NCBI RefSeq assembly: GCF_003006155.1
Contig: NZ_CP023559.1
Location: 496,001 to 560,000 of the forward strand
Source: Salinicola tamaricis
GTDB taxonomy: Bacteria > Pseudomonadota > Gammaproteobacteria > Pseudomonadales > Halomonadaceae
Direction of reading: 5' to 3'
Length of the DNA: 64,000 bases
Both the position numbers and the translations under genes were made by a program. Below, one piece after another: positions 11,501-23,500 of the stretch. Positions within the stretch are counted from its first letter, which is position 1; each line of letters starts with the position of its first letter. The notes below the pieces were generated by a model. That model was not told the origin of the DNA. It did no database searches and saw nothing but the letters and a program-made list of their open reading frames with translations.

Positions 11501-14500
11501 TGACGGTGTAGCCGATCTGGGTAGTATCCGTTTGCCCTGCGCCCAGACGATCGAACGCCGTGCCCGGATCGAAGCTGTAGGAACCATCCGCGTTCAGCGT
11601 GAAGGTGCCGCCGTTGGAGCCGGCGATCGCCTGGCCGACGCTACCCGCTACGCCATTGACTGCACTGACGCTCAGGGTGTCGCCGTCGACATCGCTGTCG
11701 TTGGCCAGCACACCTTGGGCGGCGGACACGTCGAGGATGGCATTCTCCCCGTGCTGCCGGTATCGACGACCGCCACCGGCGCATCGTTCACCGGCGTCAC
11801 GAGCAACGTGACCGTTGCCGTGTCACTGCCCCCCTGACCATCGCTGATTGTGTACTCAAACGTAGCGGGGCCGTTGTAGTTGGCTTCCGGCGTGAAGACG
11901 ATGGCCCCATCGGCGAACGAGACGCTACCGTGGCTGGCATTACCGACACTCGTGACGCTCAGCGTATCGCCTTCGACGTCGGTGTCATTGGCGAGCAGAT
12001 CGCCAGGACGCAGGTAGATCGCCGTATCTTCCGCGGTCGTCAGCGGGGAGTCGACGACAAAGTCGCCGAGTGGTGAGTATTCGCCATCACCAAACTTCAG
12101 CTCGGGCTGGAAGATCGCTTGCTCACCTTGATCCCAGTAGACGATCTCGATGGCATGCGTACCGCCCTGCGCCACCGTGAAGCTGTGCTCGTTGGTCGCT
12201 GGGCTTTGATTGTGATCGACCGTGGCCACAGGTTTGCCATCGATCTTCACCTGATAGCCATCGTCCGAAAGGATCTTGAACGAGTAGCTGCCTGCCTGCA
12301 GCTCGACGACGCCTCGCATCCGCAGAATGGCATCGGTACCCGTCGCCGGCGTCTCCGTGCTCAATGAATCGGCATCTGCACCGAGGAAGGACTTCAGATT
12401 GTCGGGGTTGGCCAGATTGCCACTGATGTAATTGTAGAACAGCGAGCTGGCCACGAAGGTCGCATCGGGCGTGCCTTTCTCGTCGATAAAGGCCTGAGCC
12501 TGAGACACACTCGAAAGATTCGGGCCATCGGCGTCAGCGCCTTCTTGATAGGCGAAATACTCTGAGTAAAGCCCACCAAGATTGCCATATGTGGTGTAGC
12601 TATCGTCGTTCGCCACCGGGGCATCGTTGGTGCCGGTCACCTTGATGGTTACCGTCTGCGGTTCACTCACCCCACCGTCATTGTCAGTCGCGGTGTAGGC
12701 AAATGAGACGTTGCGGCTCTCACCCGCCTTCAGACTGTCGAAGTCTGTGCCCGGGTTGAAGGTATAGCTACCGTCACTGTTGAAGCTGAGGCTACCGTTG
12801 CCCTGCCCCACATCCGTGGCGAGCTGATAGCTGGACACCGTGCCGTCGACATCGGTCGCTGCTGGTACGCTACCTTCGAGCACCTGGTTCTCACCGGTGG
12901 TCTGGGTGTCGGCCTTGGCGACCGGAGCATCGTTGGTGCCGGTGACGGTGATGGTTACCGTCTGCGGCGCGCTGACCCCGCCATTGTTGTCAGTGGCGGT
13001 ATAAGTGAAGGTGACGTCACGACTCTGGCCAGCAGCCAGTGCGTCGAAGTCGGTACCCGGGTTGAAGGTGTAGCTGCCGTCGCTATTGAAGCTCAGGGAG
13101 CCATTACCCTGGCCCACGCCGGTCGCAAGCTGATAGCTCTCGACGGTGCCATCCACATCGGTAGCCGCCGGGACCTGGCTAGTCAGGGTGGCGTTCTCGC
13201 CGGTGGTCTGGGTGTCGGCCTTGGCGACCGGCAGGTCATTGGTGCCAGTGACGGTGATCGTCACCGTCTGAGGTGCACTCACCCCGCCATTGTTGTCAGT
13301 GGCGGTGTAGCTAAAGGTGACGTCACGGCTCTGGCCAGCGGCCAGACCGTCGAAGTCCGTGCCCGGGCTGAAGGTGTAGCTGCCGTCGCTATTGAAGCTC
13401 AGCGAACCGTTGTTGTTACCAACACCGTTGACAGTTGGTAGCTCTCGACGGTGCCATCGACATCGGTGGCCGCCGGGACCTGGCCATTCAGGATGGCGTT
13501 TTCACCAGTGGTCTGGGTATCCGCCTTGGCGACCGGCACGTCGTTGGTGCCGGTAACGGTGATGGTTACCGTCTGCGGCGCACTCACGCCGCCATTGTTG
13601 TCGGTGGCGGTGTAGCTAAAGGTGACGTTGCGGCTCTCGCCCGCGGCCAGACCATCGAAGTCGCCCCCCGGATTAAAGGTGTAGCTGCCGTCGTTATTGA
13701 AGCTGAGGCTGCCATTGCCCTGGCCCACGCCGGTCGCGAGCTGATAGCTCTCGACCGTGCCATCGACATCGGTGGCTGACGGCACCTGGCTGGTCAGGAC
13801 GGTATTTTCCTCCGTCGTGGCCGTGGCCGCCTGAGCGACCGGCAGATCGTTGGTGCCAGTGACGGTAATGGTCACCGTCTGCGGGGCACTCAAGCCGCCA
13901 TTGTTGTCGGTGGCGGTATAGCTGAAGGTGACATCACGACTCTGGCCAGCAGCCAGACCATCGAAGTCCGCGCCCGGGTTGAAGGTGTAGCTGCCGTTAC
14001 TGTTGAAGCTGAGGCTGCCGTTGCCTTGGCCCACGCCGGTCGCGAGCTGATAGCTCTCGACCGTGCCATCGACATCGGTCGCTGCCGGTACCTGGCTGGT
14101 CAGGACGGTATTTTCCTCCGTCGTGGCCGTGGCCGCCTGAGCGACCGGTACGTCGTTGGTGCCGGTGACAGTGATGGTCACCGTTTGCGGCGCGCTGACG
14201 CCACCATTGTTGTCGGTCGCGGTATAGCTAAAGGTGACGTCACGACTCTGGCCAGCCGCCAGGGCGTCGAAGTCCGCACCCGGGTTGAAGGTGTAGCTGC
14301 CGTCGCTATTGAAGCTCAGCGAACCGTTGCCTTGGCCCACGCCGGTCGCAAGCTGATAGCTCTCGACCGTGCCATCGACATCGGTAGCCGCCGGCACGCT
14401 ACCTTCGAGCACCTGGTTCTCACCGGTGGTCTGGGTATCCGCCTTGGCGACCGGCAGATCGTTGGTGCCGGTCACGGTAATGGTTACCGTCTGCGGCGCA

Positions 14501-17500
14501 CTGACGCCGCGTTGTTGTCGGTGGCGGTGTAGGTAAAGGTGACGTTGCGGCTCTGGCCCGCGGCCAGACCATCGAAGTCGGCGCCCGGGTTGAAGGTGTA
14601 GCTGCCGTCGCTATTGAAGCTGAGGCTGGCCGTTGCCCTGGCCCACGCCAGTCGCGAGCTGGTAGCTCTCGATGGTGCCATCCACATCGGTGGCCGCCGG
14701 CACGCTGCCTTCGAGCACCTGGTTCTCACCGGTGGTCTGGGTATCCGCCTTGGCCACCGGCACGTCATTGGTGCCGGTCACGGTGATGGTTACCGTCTGC
14801 GGGGCGCTGACGCCGCCGTTATTATCGGTGGCGGTGTAGGTAAAGGTGACGTTACGGCTCTCGCCCGCGGCCAGACCGTCGAAGTCCGTGCCCGGGCTGA
14901 AGGTGTAGCTGCCGTCGCTATTGAAGGTCAGCGCACCATTGCCCTGGCCCACGCCGGTCGCGAGCTGATAGCTCTCGACGGTGCCGTCAACATCGGTGGC
15001 TGCCGGCACACTACCTTCGAGCACCTCGTTTCTCACCGGGGTCTGGTATCGGCCTTGGCCACCGGCAGGTCATTGGTACCGGTGACAGTGATGGTGACCG
15101 TCTGCGGGGCACTCACCCCGCCATTGTTGTCGGTCGCGGTGTAGATAAAGGTGACGTTGCGGCTTTCACCCGCGGCCAGACCATCGAAGTCGGCACCCGG
15201 GTTGAAGGTGTAGCTGCCGTCGCTATTGAAGCTCAGTGCACCATTGCCTCACCGACGTTTTGCACCAGTTGATAGCTTTCCACCGTGCCATCGACATCGG
15301 TCGCCGCCGGCACGCTATCTTCGAGTACCTGGTTCTCACCGGTGGTCTGGGTATCGCCCTTGGCCACCGGCACATCGTTGGTGCCGGTGACGGTGATGGT
15401 CACCGTCTGCGGCGCGCTGACCCCGCCATTGTTGTCGGTGGCGGTGTAGCTAAAGGTGACGTCGCGGCTCTGGCCAGCGGCCAGCGCGTCGAAGTCCGCC
15501 CCCGGGTTAAAGGTGTAGCCTGCCGTCACTATTGAAGCTGAGACTGCCGTTGCCCTGGCCCCGCCGGTCGCGAGCTGGTAGCTCTCGACGGTGCCGTCGA
15601 CGTCAGTCGCCGCCGGCACTTGGCTAGTCAGCGTGGCGTTCTCGCTGGTGTCTGGGTGTCGGCCTTGGCCACCGGTACGTCGTTGGTGCCGGTGACGGTG
15701 ATGGTCACCATCTGCGGGGCACTGACGCCGCCGTTATTATCGGTGGCAGTGTAGGTAAAGGTGACGTCACGACTCTGGCCGGCGGCCAGACCGTCAAAGT
15801 CAGTACCCGGGTTGAAGGTGTAGCTGCCGTCGCTATTAAAGCTCAGCGAGCCATTACCCTGGCCCACGCCGTTTCGCGAGCTGATAGCTCTCGACGTCCC
15901 GTCGACATCGGTCGCTGCCGGCACCTGAGCGTTCAGGGTGGCGTTCTCGCCGGTGGTCTGGGTGTCGGCCTTGGCGACCGGCAGGTCATTGGTGCCAGTG
16001 ACGGTGATCGTCACCGTCTGAGGTGCACTCACCCCGCCATTGTTGTCAGTGGCGGTGTAGCTAAAGGTGACGTCCACGGCTCTGGCCAGCGGCCAGACCG
16101 TCAAAGTCAGTACCGGGTTGAAGGTGTAGCTGCCGTTGCTATTGAGCTGAGGCTGCCGTTGCCCTGGCCCACGCCGGTCGCAAGCTGATAGCTCTCGACC
16201 GTACCGTCGACATCGATCGCTGCCGGCACTTGGCTAGTCAGCGTGGCGTTCTCACCGGTGGTCTGGGTGTCGGCCTTGGCCACCGTACGTCGTTGGTACC
16301 AGTGACAGTGATCGTCACCGTCTGCGGGGCACTGACCCCACCATTGTTGTCAGTGGCGGTGTAGGTAAAGGTGACTTCACGACTCTGGCCAGCCGCCAGG
16401 CTGTCGAAGTCCGCCCCCGGATTGAAGGTGTAGCTGCCGTCGCTATTGAAGCTAAGGCTGCCGTTGCCCTGGCCCACGCCGGTCGCGAGCTGATAGCTCT
16501 CGACCGTGCCATCGACATCAGTGGCCGCCGGCACGCTACCTTCGAGCACTGGTTCTCGCCAGTGGTCTGCGTATCCGCCTTGGCCACCGGTACGTCATTG
16601 GTGCCAGTGACGGTGAGGTTACCGTCTGCGGGGCACTCACGCCGCCATTGTGTCGGTGGCGGTTGTAAGTGAAGGTGACGTCGCGGCTCTGACCAACGGC
16701 CAGGCTGTCGAAGTCGGCCCCCGGGTTGAAGGTGTAGCTGCCGTTACTGTTGAAGCTAAGGGCCATTGCCTTGGCCCACGCCTGTCGCGAGCTGATAGCT
16801 CTCGACCGTGCCATCGACATCGGTGGCTGCCGGCACACTACTTCGAGCACCTGGTTCTCACCGGTGGTTTGGGTATCCGCCTTGGCCACCGGCAGATCGT
16901 TGGTGCCGGTGACGGTGATGGTTACCGTCTGGGGGCACTCACGCCGCCATTGTTGTCGGTGGCGGTGTAAGTGAAGGTGACGTTGCGGCTTTCACCCGCG
17001 GCCAGACCGTCGAAGTCGGCGCCCGGGTTAAAGGTGTAGCTGCCGTCACTATTGAAGCTGAGACTGCCGTTGCCCTGGCCCACGCCGGTCGCGAGCTGAT
17101 AGATCTCGACGGTGCCATCGACATCGGTCGCTGCCGGCACTTGGCTAGTCAGGGTGGCGTTCTCACCGGTGGTCTGGGTATCGGCCTTGGCCACCGGCAG
17201 ATCGTTGGTGCCGGTGACGGTGATCGTCACCGTCTGCGGGGCGCTGACGCCGCCGTTATTATCGGTGGCAGTGTAGCTAAAGGTGACGTCGCGGCTCTGG
17301 CCAGCGGCCAGACCGTCAAAGTCAGTCCCCGGGTTAAAGGTGTAGCTACCGTCGCTATTGAAGCTCAGCGAGCCGTTGTTGTTACCAACACCATTGACCA
17401 GCTGATAACTCTCGACTGTGCCATCCACATCGGTAGCCGCCGGGACATGGCTAGTCAGGGTGGCGTTCTCACCGGTGGTCTGGGTATCGGCCTTGGCCAC

Positions 17501-20500
17501 CGGCAGGTCATTGGTGCCGGTAACAGTGATCGTCACCGTCTGCGGGGCGCTCACCCCACCGTCGTTGTCGGTCGCGGTGTAGCTGAAGGTGACGTTGCGA
17601 CTCTCACCCGCGGCTAGGCCGTCGAAGTCCGTGCCCGGGCTGAAGGTGTAGCTGCCGTCGCTATTGAAGGTCAGCGCACCATTGCCCTGACCCACGCCGG
17701 TCGCGAGCTGGTAGCTCTCGACGGTGCCATCCACATCAGTCGCTGCCGGTACCTGGCTGGTCAGGGCGGTATTTTCATCCGTCGTGGCCTTGGCCGCCTG
17801 AGCGACCGGTGCGTCATTGGTGCCAGTGACGGTGATCGTCACCGTCTGCGGTGCGCTGACGCCGCCATTGTTGTCGGTGGCGGTGTAGCTGAACGTGACA
17901 TCGCGACTCTGACCAGCGGCCAGAGCGTCGAAGTCGGCACCCGGGTTGAAGGTGTAGCTGCCGTTACTGTTGAAGCTAAGGCTGCCATTGCCTTGGCCCA
18001 CGCCTGTCGCGAGCTGGTAGCTCTCGACCGTGCCATCCACATCGGTGGCCGCCGGAACCTGGCTAGTCAGCGTGGCGTTTTCATCCGTGGTCTGGGTATC
18101 CGCCTTGGCGACCGGCGCATTGTTGGTGCCGGTGACGGTGATGGTCACCGTCTGCGGTGCGCTCACCCCACCGTTATTGTCGGTCGCCGTATAGCTGAAG
18201 GTGACATCGCGACTCTGACCCGCGGCCAAACCATCGAAGTCGTTACCTGGGTTGAAGGTGTAACTGCCGTCGCTATTGAAGCTTAGCGAGCCATTGCCCT
18301 GACCCACGCCGTTCGCGAGCTGGTAGCTCTCGACGGTGCCGTCGACGTCAGTCGCTGCCGGTACCTGGCTGGTCAGGGCGGTATTTTCATCCGTCGTGGC
18401 CGTGGCCGCCTGAGCGACCGGTGCGTCATTGGTGCCAGTGACGGTGATCGTCACCGTCTGCGGTGCGCTGACGCCGCCATTGTTGTCGGTGGCGGTGTAG
18501 CTGAACGTGACATCGCGACTCTGACCAGCGGCCAGAGCGTCGAAGTCGGCACCCGGGTTGAAGGTGTGAGCCGTCGCTGTTGAAGCTCAGCGAACCGTTG
18601 TTGTTACCAACACCGTTGACCAGTTGGTAGCTCTCGACGGTGCCGTCGACATCCGTCGCCGCCGGCACCTGAGCGTTCAGGGCGGCGTTTTCACCGGTGG
18701 TCTGGGTATCGGCCTTGGCCACCGGTACGTCGTTAGTGCCGGTGACGGTGATCGTCACCGTCTGCGGTGCGCTGACGCCGCCGTTATTATCGGTGGCGGT
18801 GTAAGTGAAGGTTACGTCGCGACTCTGGCCAGCGGCCAGTGCGTCGAAGTCCGCGCCCGGATTGAAGGTGTAGCTGCCGTCGCTATTGAAGCTCAGCGAG
18901 CCATTACCCTGGCCCACGCCGTTCGCGAGCTGATAGCTCTCGACCGTGCCATCCACATCGGTGGCCGCCGGAACCTGGCTAGTCAGCGTGGCGTTTTCAC
19001 CAGTGGTCTGGGTATCCGCCTTGGCGACCGGCGCATCGTTGGTGCCGGTGACGGTGATGGTCACCGTCTGCGGGGCGCTCACCCCACCGTCGTTGTCGGT
19101 CGCGGTGTAGCTGAAGGTGACATCACGACTCTTGCCAGCGGCCAGACCGTCGAAGTCCGCACCCGGATTAAAGGTGTAGCTGCCGTCGCTATTGAAGCTA
19201 AGGCTGCCATTGCCATCACCGACGTTCTGCACCAGCTGATAGCTTTCCACCGTGCCATCCACATCGGTGGCTGCCGGCACGCTACCTTCGAGCACCTGGT
19301 TCTCACCGGTGGTCTGGGTATCCGCCTTGGCCACCGGCACGTCATTGGTGCCGGTCACGGTGATGGTTACCGTCTGCGGGGCGCTGACGCCGCCATTGTT
19401 GTCGGTGGCGGTGTAAGTGAAGGTGACGTTGCGGCTTTCACCCGCGGCCAGACCGTCGAAGTCGGCGCCCGGGTTGAAGGTGTAGCTGCCGTTGCTATTG
19501 AAGCTCAGCGAACCGTTATTGTTACCAACACCATTGACCAGCTGATAGCTCTCGACCGTACCATCCACATCGGTGGCTGCCGGCACACTACCTTCGAGCA
19601 CCTGGTTCTCACCGGTGGTCTGGGTATCGGCCTTGGCCACCGGCAGGTCATTGGTGCCGGTGACGGTGATGGTTACCGTCTGCGGGGCACTCACGCCGCC
19701 ATTGTTGTCGGTGGCGGTGTAGCTAAAGGTGACGTTGCGACTCTGGCCAGCGGCCAGACCGTCGAAGTCGGCACCCGGGTTGAAGGTGTAGCTGCCGTCG
19801 CTATTGAAGCTGAGGCTGCCATTGCCCTGGCCCACGCCGGTCACGAGCTGATAGCTCTCGACCGTGCCATCGACATCGGTCGCTGCCGGTACGCTACCTT
19901 CGAGCACCTGGTTCTCACCGGTGGTCTGGGTATCCGCCTTGGCGACCGGCACATCGTTAGTACCGGTGACGGTAATGGTTACCGTCTGCGGGTCGCTGAC
20001 GCCGCCGTTATTATCGGTGGCGGTGTAGCTAAAGGTGACATCACGACTCTGACCAGCGGCCAGGCTGTCGAAGTCCGCACCCGGGTTAAAGGTGTAGCTG
20101 CCGTCGCTATTGAAGGTCAGCGCACCATTGCCCTGACCCACGCCAGTCGCGAGCTGGTAGCTCTCGACGGTGCCATCCACATCGGTGGCCGCCGGCACGC
20201 TGCCTTCGAGCACCTGGTTTTCGCCAGTGGTCTGGGTATCGGCCTTGGCCACCGGCAGATCGTTGGTGCCGGTGACGGTGATGGTGACCGTCTGCGGGGC
20301 ACTGACGCCGCCGTTATTATCGGTGGCGGTGTAGGTAAAGGTGACGTTGCGACTCTGGCCAGCGGCCAGACCGTCGAAGTCCTCACCCGGATTAAAGGTG
20401 TAGCTGCCGTCACTATTAAAGCTCAGTGCACCATTGCCATCACCGACGTTCTGCACCAGCTGATAGCTCTCGACGGTGCCATCGACATCGGTCGCCGCCG

Positions 20501-23500
20501 GTACCTGGCTGGTCAGGACGGTATTTTCCTCCGTCGTGGCCGTGGCCGCCTGAGCGACCGGCAGATCGTTGGTGCCGGTCACGGTGATGGTCACCGTCTG
20601 CGGTGAGCTGACGCCGCCGTTGTTGTCGGTGGCGGTGTAGCTAAAGGTGACGTCGCGACTCTGGCCAGCGGCCAGACCGTCGAAGTCGGCACCCGGGTTG
20701 AAGGTGTAGCTGCCGTCGCTATTGAAGCTGAGGCTACCGTTGCCCTGACCCACGCCAGTCGCGAGCTGATAGCTCTCGACCGTGCCATCCACATCGGTCG
20801 CTGCCGGTACGCTACCTTCGAGCACCTGGTTCTCACCGGTGGTCTGGGTATCGGCCTTGGCCACCGGCAAATCGTTGGTGCCGGTAACGGTGATGGTCAC
20901 CGTCTGCGGTGCGCTGACGCCGCCGTTATTATCGGTGGCGGTGTAGGTAAAGGTGACGTCGCGACTTTGGCCAGCGGCCAGACCGTCGAAGTCCGCCCCC
21001 GGATTGAAGGTGTAGCTGCCGTCGCTATTGAAGCTCAGTGCACCATTGCCATCACCGACGTTCTGCACCAGTTGATAACTCTCGACCGTGCCATCGACAT
21101 CAGTCGCTGCCGGTACCTGGCTGGTCAGGACGGTATTTTCCTCCGTCGTGGCCGTGGCCGCCTGAGCGACCGGCAGATCGTTGGTGCCGGTAACGGTGAT
21201 GGTCACCGTCTGCGGCGCGCTGACCCCACCGTTGTTGTCCGTGGCGGTGTAGCTGAAAGTGACGTTGCGGCTTTCACCCGCGGCCAGACCGTCGAAGTCC
21301 GCGCCCGGGTTGAAGGTGTAGCTGCCGTCGCTATTGAAGCTCAGCGAACCGTTGCCCTGACCCACGCCGGTCGCGAGCTGATAGCTCTCGACGGTGCCGT
21401 CTACGTCGGTCGCTGCCGGCACCTGAGCGTTCAGGGCGGCGTTTTCACCAGTGGTCTGGGTATCCGCCTTGGCGACCGGCGCATCGTTGGTGCCGGTAAC
21501 GGTGATGGTCACCGTCTGCGGTGAGCTGACGCCGCCGTTATTATCGGTGGCGGTGTAAGTGAAGGTGACGTCACGGCTCTGGCCCGCGGCCAGACCATCG
21601 AAATCCGCACCCGGCGTGAAGGTGTAGCTGCCGTCGCTATTGAAGCTGAGGCTGCCATTGCCCTGGCCCACCCCGGTCGCGAGCTGATAGCTCTCGACCG
21701 TGCCGTCGACGTCGGTGGCCGCCGGCACGTTACCTTCGAGCACCTGGTTCTCGCCTGTGGTCTGGGTATCCGCCTTGGCCACCGGCACGTCGTTGGTGCC
21801 GGTAACCGTCACGGTCAGGGTGGCGGTATCGCTGCCGCCCTGACCGTCGCTGACGGTGTAAATGATTGGGTGGTGTCGGTCTGCCCCGCGGCGAGACGAT
21901 CGAACGCCGTGCCCGGGTTGAAGCTGTAGGAGCCATCCGCGTTCAGCGTGAAGGTGCCGCCGTTGGAGCCGGTGATCGCGGTGCCTACGCTACCCGCCAC
22001 CCCATTGACCGCGCTGACGCTCAGGGTGCCGCCGTCGACATCGCTATCGTTGGCCAGTACGCCCTGGGCAGCGGACACATTGAGGATGGTGTTCTCACCG
22101 GTGCTACCGGTATCGGCAACGGCCACCGGATCATCGTTGGTGCCGGTGACGGTGATAGTGACCGTCTGCGGGGCGCTGACGCCGCCATTGTTGTCGGTGG
22201 CGGTATAAGTGAAGGTGACGTTGCGGCTTTCACCCGCGGCCAGGCTGTCGAAGTCGGCACCCGGGTTAAAGGTGTAGCTGCCGTCGCTATTGAAGCTCAG
22301 CGTGCCATTACCGTCGCCGAGGTTCTGCGCCAACTGATAGCTCTCGACCGTGCCATCGACATCGGTGGCTGCCGGCACCTGAGCGTTCAGGGCGGCGTTC
22401 TCACCGGTGGTCTGGGTATCGGCCTTGGCCACCGGCAGATCATTGGTGCCGGTCACGGTAATCGTCACCGTCTGCGGTGCGCTCACGCCGCCATTGTTGT
22501 CGGTGGCGGTGTAAGTGAAGGTGACGTTGCGGCTTTCACCCGCGGCCAGACCGTCGAAGTCGGCGCCCGGGTTGAAGGTGTAAGAGCCGTCGCTATTGAA
22601 GCTCAGCGTGCCATTACCGTCGCCGAGGTTCTGCGCCAACTGATAGCTCTCGACCGTGCCATCGACATCGGTGGCTGCCGGCACCTGAGCGTTCAGGGCG
22701 GCGTTCTCACCGGTGGTCTGGGTATCGGCCTTGGCCACCGGCAGATCATTGGTGCCGGTCACGGTAATCGTCACCGTCTGCGGTGCGCTCACGCCGCCAT
22801 TGTTGTCGGTGGCGGTGTAAGTGAAGGTGACGTTGCGGCTTTCACCCGCGGCCAGACCGTCGAAGTCGGCGCCCGGGTTGAAGGTGTAAGAGCCGTCGCT
22901 ATTGAAGCTCAGCGAACCGTTGCCCTGGCCCACGTCGGTCGCAAGCTGGTAGCTCTCGACGGTGCCATCGACATCGGTGGCCGCCGGCACGCTACCTTCG
23001 AGTACCTGGTTCTCACCGGTGGTCTGGGTGTCGGCCTTGGCGACCGGTGCGTCATTGGTGCCGGTGACGGTTATGGTTACCGTCTGCGGGGCACTCACCC
23101 CGCCATTGTTGTCAGTGGCGGTGTAAGTAAAGGTGACGTCACGGCTCTGGCCGGCGGCTAGGCCGTCGAAGTCGGCGCCCGGGTTGAAGGTGTAGCTGCC
23201 GTCACTATTGAAGCTCAGTGCACCATTGCCATCACCGACGCTCTGCACCAGTTGATAACTCTCGACCGTGCCGTCGACATCAGTCGCCGCCGGCACGCTA
23301 CCTTCGAGCACCTGGTTTTCGCCAGTGGTCTGGGTATCGGCCTTGGCGACCGGCAGATCGTTGGTGCCGGTAACGGTAATGGTCACCGTCTGCGGCGCAC
23401 TCACGCCGCCATCGTTGTCGGTTGCGGTGTAAGTGAAGGTGACGTCACGACTCTGGCCAGCGGCCAGTGCGTCGAAGTCGGCCCCGGGTTGAAGGTGTAG

